A DNA stretch of 64,000 nucleotides from assembly GCA_049322755.1 (NCBI GenBank), contig JBMOQX010000011.1:94155-158154 (forward strand), written 5' to 3'. Of this stretch, positions 1-8,353 are shown one piece after another. The stretch comes from DATIUV01 sp049322755 (GTDB lineage: Bacteria > Pseudomonadota > Gammaproteobacteria > Burkholderiales > UBA6910). A model generated the notes under the pieces. That model was not told the origin of the DNA. It saw only the letters and a list, made by a program, of their open reading frames with translations, and ran no database searches. Each line of letters starts with the position of its first letter. Positions within the stretch are counted from its first letter, which is position 1. Made by a program: the position numbers and the translations under genes.

Positions 1-262
1 GGAAAAGTGCGTAGCTCTGGAACACGGTGTGGATCGGGCGCTTCTCGGGCGGCGTGTCGCCCAGGTCCTTGCCGTCGAGGACGATGCTGCCGCGGTCGGG
101 CAGGTCGAAGCCGGCGATCATGCGCAGCAGCGTGGTCTTGCCGCAGCCCGACGGGCCCAGCAGCGAGAAGAATTCGCCGGCCTCGATCGACAGGCTCACG
201 TCGTCAACGGCGGTGAAATCGCCGAAGCGGCGGGTGACGTTGCGGATCTCGAGCAGGGCCAT
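1..262 (-). CDS. Polyamine-type ABC transporter ATP-binding protein (truncated by window edge)
   Basis: Energising subunit of an ABC importer, acting on the inner face of the cytoplasmic membrane. Only the first 87 residues are in the window. They contain a Walker [10 protein letters not shown] at about residues 36-44 and the Q-loop VFQSYALF at the cut edge. The N-terminus ([19 protein letters not shown]) and the spacing resemble PotA/PotG-type spermidine/putrescine ATPases. The start is the ATG at 260-262. The signature motif, Walker B and any C-terminal regulatory domain lie outside, so the substrate cannot be fixed; Fe3+ or sulfate-type ATPases remain possible. Confidence 0.8.
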   Translation of the reverse strand, partial: MALLEIRNVTRRFGDFTAVDDVSLSIEAGEFFSLLGPSGCGKTTLLRMIAGFDLPDRGSIVLDGKDLGDTPPEKRPIHTVFQSYALF

Positions 263-314
263 CAGCGGTGCACGCGGGAATCGGCGGCGATTCTAGCAAA
301 GGCCATGGCCGGCG

Positions 315-1841
315 TCAGAGGAAGAACAGCACCGCGATCTGGATGCCCACCAGCGCCGCCAGCAGGGCGGCCAGCGCCGTCAGCAGCCGGGTCTGGCGCC
401 GCTGCTCCCGGTGCAGGCGCTCCAGCGGCTCGGGATCGGGACCCTCGGCAGCGCGCTGGAGCGCCTGGTGCGCGAGCCGCGGCAGCTGGGGCAGGATCGC
501 GGCCCAGCTGCTCGCCTCCTGATCGAGATTGCGCCGCATCGCGGGCCAGCCCACCTGCTCGGCCAGCCATTTCTCCAGGAACGGCTTGAATGTGGTCCAC
601 AGGTCCAGGCTCGGGTCCAGCATGCGGCCCAGGCCCTCGATGTTGAGCAGCGTCTTCTGCAGCAGCACCAGCTGCGGCTGCACCTCGACGTTGAACCGGC
701 GCGACACCTGGAACAGCCGCACCAGCAGCTTGCCGAAGGAGATCTCCGCCAGCGGCCGGTCGAAGATGGGCTCGCACACGGTGCGGATCGCCGCCTCGAA
801 GTCGTCGACGCGGGTGTCCGGCGGCACCCAGCCCGCCTCCACGTGGGCCTGGGCGACGCGCCGGTAGTCGCGGCGGAAGAAGCCGATGAAGTTCTGCGCC
901 AGGTAGTTCTTGTCCACCTCGGTGAGGGTGCCCATGATGCCGAAGTCGAGCGCGATGTAGCGGCCGTCGTCGCCGACGAAGATGTTGCCCGGGTGCATGT
1001 CGGCGTGGAAGAAGCCGTGGCGGAACACCTGGGTGCAGAAGATCTCGACGCCGGCGCGGCTCAGCAGCTTCAGGTCGACGCCGCGCGCCTTGAGCGTCTC
1101 CACCTGGCTGATCTGGGTGCCGTGCATGCGCTCCATCACCATGACCTCGCTCGAGCACCAGTCCCAGTACACCTCGGGGACCTGGATCAGCGCCGAGTTC
1201 TCGAAGTTGCGCCGCATCTGGCTGCAGTTGGCGGCCTCCCGCATCAGGTCCAGCTCGTCGTGCAGGTGGCGCTCGAACTCCGCCACCACCTCGCGCGGGC
1301 GCAGCCGCTTGCCGTCGGCCCACAGCGTCTCCATCAGCCCGGCGGCGACGTCGATCAGCGCCAGGTCGTTGCCGATCACGTCGGCGATGCGCGGGCGCAG
1401 CACCTTCACCGCCGCCTCGGTGCCGTCCTGGAGCACGGCGAAATGCACCTGCGCCACCGACGCGCTCGCCACCGGCGTGAGGTTGAACTCGCGGAACACC
1501 GCGCGGTAGTCGCCGTCGTAGTTGCGCTGCAGGATCTTCTCCACCTCGGCGGAGGCGAACGGCGGCACCTGGTCCTGCAGCTTGGCCAGCTCGTCGGCGA
1601 TGTCCGGCGGCAGCAGGTCGCGGCGGGTGGAGAGCACCTGGCCGAACTTGACGAAGATCGGGCCCAGGTCCTCCAGCGCCAGGCGCAGCCGCACCGCGCG
1701 CGGCGCGTCGAGACGGCGCCAGAACATGAAGAAGCGCACCACGCCGCGCAGCCAGCGGAAGCGTTCGTGGCCGAGGATGAACTCGTCCAGGCCGTAGCGC
1801 TGGCTGACCCAGAGGATCTTGATCAGGCGAAAGGGGCTCAT
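315..1841 (-). CDS. ubiB: Ubiquinone biosynthesis protein UbiB (atypical kinase/ATPase)
   Basis: UbiB supports aerobic ubiquinone synthesis at the inner membrane; it belongs to the ABC1/ADCK/UbiB atypical kinase family and is thought to act as an ATPase that helps handle lipid intermediates. The 508-residue product has the family-specific KxGQ motif (KFGQ, about 65-68), an alanine-rich nucleotide loop (ASASVAQVH, 125-133), the lysine of AVKV (146), HADMHPGN (279-286) and DFG (299-301). The last 23 residues are a hydrophobic segment, matching the C-terminal anchor of bacterial UbiB. It lies downstream of ubiJ on the same strand, 79 bases apart, as in the usual ubiE-ubiJ-ubiB arrangement. Confidence 0.95.
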   Translation of the reverse strand: MSPFRLIKILWVSQRYGLDEFILGHERFRWLRGVVRFFMFWRRLDAPRAVRLRLALEDLGPIFVKFGQVLSTRRDLLPPDIADELAKLQDQVPPFASAEVEKILQRNYDGDYRAVFREFNLTPVASASVAQVHFAVLQDGTEAAVKVLRPRIADVIGNDLALIDVAAGLMETLWADGKRLRPREVVAEFERHLHDELDLMREAANCSQMRRNFENSALIQVPEVYWDWCSSEVMVMERMHGTQISQVETLKARGVDLKLLSRAGVEIFCTQVFRHGFFHADMHPGNIFVGDDGRYIALDFGIMGTLTEVDKNYLAQNFIGFFRRDYRRVAQAHVEAGWVPPDTRVDDFEAAIRTVCEPIFDRPLAEISFGKLLVRLFQVSRRFNVEVQPQLVLLQKTLLNIEGLGRMLDPSLDLWTTFKPFLEKWLAEQVGWPAMRRNLDQEASSWAAILPQLPRLAHQALQRAAEGPDPEPLERLHREQRRQTRLLTALAALLAALVGIQIAVLFFL

Positions 1842-1920
1842 GCGATCGCGCGGCGGGCGCCGGACGCCGCCGGGGGCGGGCGGGTCCCGCGGCGCCCGGA
1901 CTGGCCGGCGGCCGGCACCG

Positions 1921-2493
1921 TCAGCGGCCCTTCTTCAGGCGATCGAGCCGCTTCTCGAGCCGCTCGACGTCGTCGCGCAGCCGGTCCACCTCGGCGACGA
2001 AGGCGCCCACCTGCTCCCGCCGGGCGAGCGTCGGCGCTTCCTCCTGCAGGTAGTCGGCGCCCATGCGCGCCAGGGCGCCGGCCGCCTGCAGCGGAAAGCG
2101 CGCCAGCGCGCGCCCGCCGGCGGCCATGCGGTGGCCGGCGATGTCGCCGAAAACACGCGCCAGGTCCTCCTCCACGTCCCAGCGCAGGTGGCGGAACAGG
2201 AAGTCGATCTCCTGGGCCAGCTCGGAGTCGCCGCGCGTCTCCACCTGGCGGAACGCCGCCTCGTCGCCCAGCAGCAGGCGCGGCAGCAGGAAGTGGGTGA
2301 GGCGCACGGTGAGCTCGGGCTCGGCGGCGTGGTCGGCGAGCACCCGCCCGGACTCGTCCACCGCCAGCCCCAGGGCCAGCGGGGACACCTCGAAGCGCAC
2401 CCGCTTGCCGGCGTGGGGCTTGAGCCGTTCGCGGGCCCAGTCGGCGCTGTCGAGCACGTGATTGAGAAAGTGGCAGAGGGCCTGGCTGATCAT
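1921..2493 (-). CDS. ubiJ: Ubiquinone biosynthesis accessory factor UbiJ (SCP2 domain)
   Basis: UbiJ is a lipid-binding accessory factor of the soluble ubiquinone-synthesis complex. The 190-residue product begins [15 protein letters not shown], has an SCP2-like central part and ends in a charged coiled coil ([20 protein letters not shown]), the family layout. An open frame continues far upstream, but the conserved N-terminus starts at the ATG at 2491-2493. The start codon sits inside a 26-base tandem duplication; the upstream copy makes a nine-codon mini-ORF whose stop overlaps this ATG (ATGA). It precedes ubiB. Confidence 0.88.
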   Translation of the reverse strand: MISQALCHFLNHVLDSADWARERLKPHAGKRVRFEVSPLALGLAVDESGRVLADHAAEPELTVRLTHFLLPRLLLGDEAAFRQVETRGDSELAQEIDFLFRHLRWDVEEDLARVFGDIAGHRMAAGGRALARFPLQAAGALARMGADYLQEEAPTLARREQVGAFVAEVDRLRDDVERLEKRLDRLKKGR

Positions 2494-2537
2494 GGAATGG
2501 GCGGCTCGTCGCTGATCATTGAATGGGCGGCTCGTCG
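2486..2537. repeat. 26-base tandem duplication across the ubiJ start
   Basis: Two adjacent 26-base units (2486-2511 and 2512-2537) are identical except for one base (catgg versus cattg). Each carries the first bases of ubiJ on the minus strand. The distal copy yields ATG-ATC-AGC-GAC-GAG-CCG-CCC-ATT-CCA-TGA (quoted by codon), ending on the ubiJ ATG. This is a recent slippage or duplication event; an effect on translation is inferred only. Confidence 0.85.
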
Positions 2538-2656
2538 CGGGGGCCGCGCCGGGCGCGGGCACCGCAGCAATTCTAAACCGGAAGCGCGGCGAGGTAGGAT
2601 AGCGCCTTTCAGGCTTGGGGCCGGGCCGTTCCGGCCTCCGTGCGAAGGGAGGCAAC

Positions 2657-2905
2657 GTGGGAATCCTGTCGTGGTTGATCTTCGGCCTCGTGGCCGGCGT
2701 GGTGGCGCGGCTCATCGTGCCCGGCAAGGACCCGGGCGGCATCATCGTGACCATCGCCGTGGGCATCGCCGGCGCGCTCATCGGCGGTTTCCTCGGCACG
2801 CAGCTCGGCTTCGGCAGCGTCACCGGCTTCGATTTCCGCAGCCTGGTGATCGCCGTGATCGGCAGCGTGGTGCTGCTGGTGCTGGTGCGGCTGTTTCGCA
2901 AATAA
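2657..2905 (+). CDS. GlsB/YeaQ/YmgE family membrane protein
   Basis: Small integral membrane protein of the transglycosylase-associated / YeaQ-YmgE family, seen in stress-induced gene sets of many bacteria; molecular role unknown. The 82 residues form three hydrophobic stretches: GILSWLIFGLVAGVVARLIV, a glycine-rich GIAGALIGGFLGTQLGFGS, and a C-terminal VIAVIGSVVLLVLVRLF. The GTG at 2657 is preferred because AAGGGAGG lies just upstream (2645-2652) and the family normally starts with GIL/GII; an upstream ATG at 2615 would add 14 unrelated residues. A lipoprotein gene follows after 21 bases. Confidence 0.8.
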   Translation: MGILSWLIFGLVAGVVARLIVPGKDPGGIIVTIAVGIAGALIGGFLGTQLGFGSVTGFDFRSLVIAVIGSVVLLVLVRLFRK

Positions 2906-2926
2906 ACCGGGAACGAAAGGGAGAGC

Positions 2927-3226
2927 ATGACGTTCAAGACCGTCCCCGCCGCGCTGCGCGCGACGCTCGCCGCCCTGCTGGCGGCGCTGGTGCTCGCCGC
3001 ATGCGGCTCCAAGGTGAGCCAGGAGAACTTCGACCGGATCAAGTCGGGCATGACCAAGGAAGAGGTGGTGGCGATCCTCGGCAAGCCCGACGAAACCTCC
3101 GGTTTCAGCCTTGGCAACCTGTCGGGCGAAAGCGCCGCGTGGACCGGCAGGGACGCCAGCATCAGCGTCCAGTTCGCCAACGACAAGGTGCTGTCCAAGC
3201 AGTACTCCAAGGCCGCGGCGAAATAG
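2927..3226 (+). CDS. Small outer-membrane lipoprotein, BamE/DUF3862-like
   Basis: A 99-residue exported protein. It has a signal peptide (about 1-25) ending in the lipobox LAAC, so it should be lipidated and anchored in the envelope. The mature part has the BamE/SmpA-type pattern NFDRIKSGMTKEEVVAILGKP, followed by a short beta-rich segment (FSLGNLSGES, ASISVQFANDKV), typical of DUF3862-like proteins. Role unknown; homologues are stand-alone envelope lipoproteins rather than true BamE. The upstream RBS is AAAGGGAG. It probably shares a transcript with the preceding YeaQ-like gene. Confidence 0.75.
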   Translation: MTFKTVPAALRATLAALLAALVLAACGSKVSQENFDRIKSGMTKEEVVAILGKPDETSGFSLGNLSGESAAWTGRDASISVQFANDKVLSKQYSKAAAK

Positions 3227-3247
3227 CGCGGCCGGCCCGCCGCGGCG

Positions 3248-4504
3248 TCAGCCGGCCTTGCGCGCGGGATACTCCGGTGCCAGGTCCACGGCGAGCTGCA
3301 GGTGGGCGACGCGCAGCGCCATCTCGGCTGCGGCCGGCGTTGGCGCGCGGGAGAAGATGAACCCGAGGTAGCTGGCACCGTCGGGCGGCGGGGCCAGCAG
3401 CTGCCCGGGCGCGGCGGTGATGCGCACGCCGGTCACGCCGGGGACCCGGAGCGCGGCGTCGATGTTGTGCACCCGCTGCAGAATGCCGCGGCGGGGAATC
3501 GGGATCATCATCGCGCCGGCCGCTTCGGCCGGGCCCGCGCCCGGCAAAGGCCGGCCCAGCGCCTGGCGCAGGATCAGTTCCTCCAGCGGCAAGCCGAGGG
3601 CCGGCGTGAGGATGCGTCCGCACAGGCCGCCGATCGAGCGCGGCGCGGCCTCCAGCAGCCAGACGCCGTCGGCGTTGACGCGCGCCTCGGCATGCACCGG
3701 CCCGGAGGTCAGCCCGGCCGCGGCGGTTATCCGCTGCACCGCGTCCGCCAGCGCCGCCTGCGTCCGCGCCGGCAAGCGCGAAGGGGTTACCAGGATCGTC
3801 TCCTCGAACGCCGGCCCGTCCAATGGGTCGGGCTTGTCGAAGAGCGCCAGCACCCGCAGCCGCCCGTTCTCGATCAGGCCCTCGAGCGCATGCTCGCTGC
3901 CCGGGATGAACTCCTCCAGCACCAGCCCCAGCGCGCGGCTGTCGCGGTCGGCGCGGTCCTGGATCGCGCGCACCCGGTCCACGGCATGCGGAAGGCCGGC
4001 CGGGTCGTCCGCCCGCAGCACGCCGCGGCTGCCGGAGAGGCGGCGTGCCTTGGCCACCACCGGAAAACGCAGCCCCGCCGCGGCGGCGGACGGATCGCCG
4101 TCCGCCGCCAGCGCACGGTACGCCGGGCAGGGCAGGCCGGCCTGCTGGAGCAGGCCGCGGAACGCGAGCTTGTCGTGCAGCCGCCGCACGGCGGCGGGGG
4201 GATTCGCCGCCACCCCGAGCCGCGCGGCCAGCACCGCCGCCAGCTCCAGCCCGGCGTCGTCCACCGCGATCACCGCATCGGGCCGCGCATCCAGGTCGGC
4301 CAGGATGGCGTCGGCGGCGGCCTCCGGCTGATCGAAGTGCACTGCCATGCGCGCCGGCAGGCCCCAGTCCGGCGCCAGCCGGTGGCAGTAGTCGGCGCAG
4401 GCGATCACCTCCGCGTTCAGCCGGCGCGCGGCGGCGACGAAGGCCTCGTTGCGGTAGGAGGCGGCGGGGAGCAGCAACAGGATCTGCGGGCGGCGAGGCG
4501 GCAC
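3248..4504 (-). CDS. ATP-grasp domain protein (carboxylate-amine ligase-like)
   Basis: A 418-residue ATP-grasp enzyme, expected to activate a carboxylate as an acyl phosphate and join it to an amine or thiol. An N-terminal pre-ATP-grasp segment (ILLLLPAASYRNEAFVAAA) is followed by the lid (KLAFRGLLQQAGLPCPAY, then FPVVAKARRLSGSRGVLRA) and the metal-binding core (LVLEEFIPGSEHALEGLIEN, VHAEARVNADGVWLLEAAPR). This is closest to L-amino-acid ligase/BacD-like or biotin-carboxylase-like ATP-grasps of unknown substrate. It is the last gene of a minus-strand run with two lipoproteins and a CCAEP-tail radical SAM enzyme, which may share a role. Confidence 0.75.
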   Translation of the reverse strand: MPPRRPQILLLLPAASYRNEAFVAAARRLNAEVIACADYCHRLAPDWGLPARMAVHFDQPEAAADAILADLDARPDAVIAVDDAGLELAAVLAARLGVAANPPAAVRRLHDKLAFRGLLQQAGLPCPAYRALAADGDPSAAAAGLRFPVVAKARRLSGSRGVLRADDPAGLPHAVDRVRAIQDRADRDSRALGLVLEEFIPGSEHALEGLIENGRLRVLALFDKPDPLDGPAFEETILVTPSRLPARTQAALADAVQRITAAAGLTSGPVHAEARVNADGVWLLEAAPRSIGGLCGRILTPALGLPLEELILRQALGRPLPGAGPAEAAGAMMIPIPRRGILQRVHNIDAALRVPGVTGVRITAAPGQLLAPPPDGASYLGFIFSRAPTPAAAEMALRVAHLQLAVDLAPEYPARKAG

Positions 4505-4513
4505 GGGAGTGCC

Positions 4514-5239
4514 TCAGCGCGGTGCGCGGGTGTAGCCGGTCAGCTCGAGGCGCTCGCGATCCCAGTCCCTCTGGACCCGGCCGCCGCCGCCCTCGCTGCC
4601 TCCGCCGCCGCCGGTCTTGTCGATGTAGTAGCGCAGGTCGTGGCGGAAACGCACGCTGCGCCCGGCGGCCGGCGCGTACCACTCGGTTTCCACGACGTAG
4701 GAGTCGGTGCGCCACAGGTCCTCGTCGCCGAAGATCAGCTGGCGCTCGATGACCACGGCGTCGAAATCGCCCGCCGGGGTCTTCACGGTCTCGCGCCCCA
4801 GCACCCGCGCCTGGACGCGCACCGGGAAACGCTCGCCGGTGCGGGAATCGACCGCCGTGACGGTCCGGGTCCAGCGTCCGCCGTCGGCGAGGGGGAATTC
4901 CAGCAGGGGCAGCGGCGGCTCGAAGCGGACGGCCTGGCCGGCGGGCGTGAGTCCCGCGTGCGGATTCCAGCCGGGGCTGAAACGCTGCGTCTCGCTGCGG
5001 GTGCCGCGGCTCACCTCCACGCTCACCCCGTCGGCTGTCACCGCCGCCACGCGATAGGTGACCGGGCCCTTTTCATAGCCGCGGAAGCCGTCGTGGATCG
5101 TGTAGGTCCAAGCATCGCCGGCGCGCAACGCGGGCGCTGCCACCGGGCCGTCCAGCGGCGGTCGGCCGGCGCAGCCGGCGAGGGCCGCCGCGCAAACCAC
5201 GGCGGCCAGGGTGCGGACGATGGCGGGGACACGGTTCAT
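4514..5239 (-). CDS. Conserved lipoprotein, copy 2 of a tandem pair
   Basis: A 241-residue exported lipoprotein of unknown function. A signal peptide ends in LAGC, then a beta-rich domain follows. It shares long blocks with its neighbour at 5299-6021: GDAWTY, DGFRG, GWNP, the FPL-DG segment, VLGRETV, TPAG-FD, WRTD, TEWYAPA and GRSVRFRHD. The pair therefore arose by duplication. The ATG at 5237-5239 gives the signal peptide. A glycine/serine-rich insert lies near the C-terminus (GGGGGSEGGGG), absent from the other copy. It lies 9 bases upstream of the ATP-grasp gene, so probably co-transcribed. Confidence 0.75.
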   Translation of the reverse strand: MNRVPAIVRTLAAVVCAAALAGCAGRPPLDGPVAAPALRAGDAWTYTIHDGFRGYEKGPVTYRVAAVTADGVSVEVSRGTRSETQRFSPGWNPHAGLTPAGQAVRFEPPLPLLEFPLADGGRWTRTVTAVDSRTGERFPVRVQARVLGRETVKTPAGDFDAVVIERQLIFGDEDLWRTDSYVVETEWYAPAAGRSVRFRHDLRYYIDKTGGGGGSEGGGGRVQRDWDRERLELTGYTRAPR

Positions 5240-5298
5240 CGGATGCCTCCGGGGAATTCGGGCAGACCCGGATTGGACCGGCGCCCGCGAAGCGGCGT

Positions 5299-6021
5299 TC
5301 AGCGCGGCGCGCGGACGTACTCGACGAGCCCGAGGCGCTCCCGTGCCCAGTCGATGCGGTTGCCCATGGGGTCGCGGCCGCGCATCTTGTCGACGTAGTG
5401 GTTTCGGTCGTGCCGGAAGCGCACGCTGCGTCCGACCGCCGGCGCGTACCACTCGGTGACCACCTGCAAGGTGTCGGTGCGCCAGATGTCGGTCTCGCCG
5501 TCGCCGATGCGCAGCGAGCGCTGAATGCGCACGGTATCGAACGTGCCGGCGGGGGTGGTGACGGTCTCCCGCCCCAGCACGCGGCCGTCCACCCACACCC
5601 GGAAACGCGCCCGGGTGCGCGCGTCGGTGGCCGTCACCGTCTGCGACCAGCGGGCGCCGTCCTCGAGCGGAAACCGGAACAGCGGCAGCGCCGGATCGTA
5701 GGTGACGGCGTTGCCGGCGGGGGTCTCGTCGTCGATCGGATTCCAGCCGCGGGTGAAGCGGCGCGTCTCGGCGCCGTTCTCGTCGCTGATCTCCACGGTC
5801 ACGGTGTCGCCCTGGACGCTCTTGACGACGAAGCGGCGCTGGCCGCGCTCGAAACCGCGGAAGCCGTCGAGCACGACGTAGGTCCAGGCGTCGCCCGCCC
5901 GCACGTCGGGCGCCGGAACCGGCGCGCCGACGCTCGCCAGGTTGGCGGAGGCGCAGCCGCCGACGGCGGCGGCCGCGAGTCCGGCGGCCAGCAGGCGCGC
6001 GGCGCGTTGGATCAGGCTCAT
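5299..6021 (-). CDS. Conserved lipoprotein, copy 1 of a tandem pair
   Basis: A 240-residue lipoprotein paralogous to the next gene (4514-5239). The signal peptide ends in VGGC; the mature protein is rich in alternating beta-strand patterns with TPAGNAV, VLGRETV, TPAGTFDTV, TEWYAPAVGRSVRFRHD. Function unknown; no catalytic motif is seen. The start at 6019-6021 supplies the signal peptide. It lies 16 bases downstream of the radical SAM gene and 59 bases before the second copy, in one minus-strand run. Confidence 0.75.
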   Translation of the reverse strand: MSLIQRAARLLAAGLAAAAVGGCASANLASVGAPVPAPDVRAGDAWTYVVLDGFRGFERGQRRFVVKSVQGDTVTVEISDENGAETRRFTRGWNPIDDETPAGNAVTYDPALPLFRFPLEDGARWSQTVTATDARTRARFRVWVDGRVLGRETVTTPAGTFDTVRIQRSLRIGDGETDIWRTDTLQVVTEWYAPAVGRSVRFRHDRNHYVDKMRGRDPMGNRIDWARERLGLVEYVRAPR

Positions 6022-6037
6022 GGGGCTCCGGGTCGTC

Positions 6038-7468
6038 TCAGAATCCGGCGAGCTGCTCGTCGGTGGGCTCGGCGCAGCAGTACCACGGCTCCGACAGGTG
6101 GGGGATCGGCTGTCCCGCGCACCCTGCCGGCAGGGCCGGCGCCGGGCGCCCCGCCGCCGCATGCGCGAGTCGCCAGATGCGCGTGAACACCTCGGCGCGG
6201 GGTGTCGCCGCGTCGGTCTGCGCCACGCAGGCGTGCACCTGCGCCTGCAACGCGTCGACCCGCGCGTCGGGATGCACCCACGGATAGCCCAGCGAGCGCG
6301 GGTCGAAGGCGGCGATCTGCTGCCGGAACCCCGGCAGCTCCAGCAGGCGCGAGCCTTCGGGGATCAGCAGGCGGATGGCGAGCTGGACCGGCGGGACGGC
6401 CGCCACCAGCTCGAGTTCCGCCAGCGTCGCCAGCAGCCGGATGTAGCCCTCCAGCGTGGTCCACGGGGTAAAAGCGACAAAGGTGGGCGCCAGCGCAATG
6501 CCGGCCTCCCGCATCAGGCCCACCGCGCGACGGAAATCCGCCGCGGTGTGGTTCTTGTCCAGCTTTTCCAGCACCGCGTCGTCCACCGATTCCACCGCCG
6601 AGGTGACGAACAGGCAGCCGGCGCGCGCCAGTTCCGGCAGCAGCGCCGCATGCTCGATCAGGTGCTGGATCTTGATGGTGGCGTCGAACGTGATCCCCGG
6701 AAAGGCGTCATTGAGCGCCCGCACCACGCGCAAGGCGTGGGTCGGCCCGTTGAGGAAATCGGGATCGCCGAAGGAGACGTGCTCCGCGCCCGCCGCCACC
6801 TGCTGCCGGATGTCGGCCAGCACCACTTCGGGCGGCACGGCGCGGAAGCGCCCGCCGTAGACCGGCACCACCGGGCAGTGCCGGCACAGGTGCTTGCAGC
6901 CGCGGCTGGCGTCCGCGAACGCGCAGACGCGGCGGCTGCCGTCCGGCAGCACCAGGCGGGCGTAACGCGCGAGCGGCGGCAGGCTTTCCCGCGCCGGCGT
7001 GACGAAGTCCACTTTCTCCACCGCGATGGCGGCGGTCTCCGGCGGCTCGCCGCGCCGCAGCGCCGCGGCGACGCGCACCAGTGCCGCTTCCGGCTCGCCG
7101 CCGAGGATGGTGCCGACGCCCAGCGAGCGCAGCATCGCGGCGTTCGCCGGCGCGTACAGGCCATAGGCCGCCAGATGGGCCGCCGGGGCCAGTTCGCGGA
7201 TGCGCGGCAGCGCCGCCACCGCGATGCGGGTGGCCGTGTGCATGCCCAGGTGGATGGCCACCAGGTCGGCGCCGGCCAGCGCCTGCGCGTCCAGCCGCTG
7301 CTGCGTCAGGTCCAGCGTGCGCACCTGAGCGCCGGCCTGGGTCAACTGCGCCGCCGGCTGGGCCAGCGCGAACGGCTGCCGCCCGAGCTCGTAGGGATTC
7401 ACCAGCACCGCGCGCACGCCGCGGGCGTCGGCGAGCAGCGAGGGGGCAGCGAGGGCGGCGGGTTGCAT
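6038..7468 (-). CDS. CCAEP-tail radical SAM enzyme with B12-type N-terminal domain
   Basis: A 476-residue radical SAM enzyme. Residues 15-150 look like a cobalamin-binding-type Rossmann domain (AIHLGMHTATR, ILGGEPEAALV). The [4Fe-4S]/SAM motif CxxxCxxC is CKHLCRHC (C191, C195, C198), followed by a TIM-barrel pattern (VSFGDPDFLNGP, TSAVESVDD). The protein ends WYCCAEPTDEQLAGF. This matches what I recall as the CUAEP/CCAEP-tail radical SAM family, where the first Cys of the tail is selenocysteine in some members; here both codons are TGC. Substrate unknown. It is followed by two lipoproteins and an ATP-grasp gene and sits between ubiE and ubiJ. Confidence 0.85.
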   Translation of the reverse strand: MQPAALAAPSLLADARGVRAVLVNPYELGRQPFALAQPAAQLTQAGAQVRTLDLTQQRLDAQALAGADLVAIHLGMHTATRIAVAALPRIRELAPAAHLAAYGLYAPANAAMLRSLGVGTILGGEPEAALVRVAAALRRGEPPETAAIAVEKVDFVTPARESLPPLARYARLVLPDGSRRVCAFADASRGCKHLCRHCPVVPVYGGRFRAVPPEVVLADIRQQVAAGAEHVSFGDPDFLNGPTHALRVVRALNDAFPGITFDATIKIQHLIEHAALLPELARAGCLFVTSAVESVDDAVLEKLDKNHTAADFRRAVGLMREAGIALAPTFVAFTPWTTLEGYIRLLATLAELELVAAVPPVQLAIRLLIPEGSRLLELPGFRQQIAAFDPRSLGYPWVHPDARVDALQAQVHACVAQTDAATPRAEVFTRIWRLAHAAAGRPAPALPAGCAGQPIPHLSEPWYCCAEPTDEQLAGF

Positions 7469-7489
7469 CGCGGGATTCGGCGCAGTCGG

Positions 7490-8224
7490 TCAGATCTTGT
7501 AGCCGCGGTGGACCGCGACCACGCCGCCCGCGAAGTTGAAATACTCCACGCGCTCGAAACCGACGGCTTGCATCATCGCCTTCAGCTCTTCCTGGGACGG
7601 GTGCATGCGGATCGACTCGGCCAGGTAACGGTAGCTCTCGGCGTCGCCGGCCACCAGCCGGCCCATCGCCGGCAGGACGTTGAACGAGTACAGGTCGTAG
7701 AGCGGTGCCAGGGGCTTCCAGACGCGCGAGAACTCCAGCACGATGGCGCGTCCGCCGGCGCGCAGCACCCGCAGCATCTCGGCCAGCGCCTGCTCCTTGC
7801 GGGTCATGTTACGCAGGCCGAACGCCACGCTCACGCAATCGAAGTGATCGGCCGGAAACGGCAGTTTCTCGCAGTCGCACTGCGCCACCGGCAGCGCAAG
7901 TCCCTGGTCCAGGAGCCGGTCGCGGCCGATCGAGAGCATCGAGCCGTTGATGTCGGTGAGCCAGACTTCGCCCCCGGCGCCGACGCGCCTGGCGAACAGG
8001 CGCGCCAGGTCGCCGGTGCCGCCGGCGATGTCCAGCACCCGATGGCCGGGGCGGGCGTTGGCGAGATCCACCGCCATGCGCTTCCACAGCCGGTGCAGGC
8101 CGCCCGACATCAGGTCGTTCATCAGGTCGTAGCGGGACGCCACCGAGTCGAACACGCCGGCGACGCGGGCGGCCTTCTCCTGCTCTGCCACCGACTGGTA
8201 ACCGAAATGCGTCGTCTTGGTCAT
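7490..8224 (-). CDS. ubiE: Ubiquinone/menaquinone C-methyltransferase UbiE
   Basis: SAM-dependent C-methyltransferase that methylates the quinone ring of demethylmenaquinone or the corresponding ubiquinone intermediate. The 244-residue product begins [18 protein letters not shown], the typical UbiE N-terminus, and has the SAM motif [16 protein letters not shown], the acidic post-I region ([11 protein letters not shown]), [20 protein letters not shown] and [20 protein letters not shown]. It ends in the conserved [10 protein letters not shown]. It lies downstream of the DUF971 gene, as in other proteobacteria, though the radical SAM and lipoprotein genes separate it from ubiJ-ubiB. Confidence 0.96.
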   Translation of the reverse strand: MTKTTHFGYQSVAEQEKAARVAGVFDSVASRYDLMNDLMSGGLHRLWKRMAVDLANARPGHRVLDIAGGTGDLARLFARRVGAGGEVWLTDINGSMLSIGRDRLLDQGLALPVAQCDCEKLPFPADHFDCVSVAFGLRNMTRKEQALAEMLRVLRAGGRAIVLEFSRVWKPLAPLYDLYSFNVLPAMGRLVAGDAESYRYLAESIRMHPSQEELKAMMQAVGFERVEYFNFAGGVVAVHRGYKI

Positions 8225-8233
8225 GGGTTCCGG

Positions 8234-8351
8234 GCGATGGGTGATGGGTAATGAGCGATGGGCGATGGGTGATTGGTGATGGGCGAACGGCGAGGCGCTA
8301 CGGGTGACCGGATGTTATCTCCCCATTCCCGATTCCCCATTACCCATCCCC
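8234..8351. repeat. GATGGGT-type short repeats forming an inverted pair
   Basis: Imperfect tandem heptamer/octamer units of the type GATGGGT/GATGGGC run from about 8234 to 8285. Their complement (CCCCATTCCCGATTCCCCAT...) runs from about 8321 to 8351. GATGGGTAATG (8243-8253) is perfectly complementary to CATTACCCATC (8338-8348), so a long hairpin is possible. The block separates DUF971 from ubiE. Similar GGGAAT/GGGTAAT blocks occur between genes in many betaproteobacteria and xanthomonads; function unknown. Confidence 0.75.
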
Positions 8352-8353
8352 CG

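Noticed and set aside
411..2300. A 629-codon plus-strand frame over ubiB
   Set aside because: Antisense shadow; the opposite product has all UbiB motifs.
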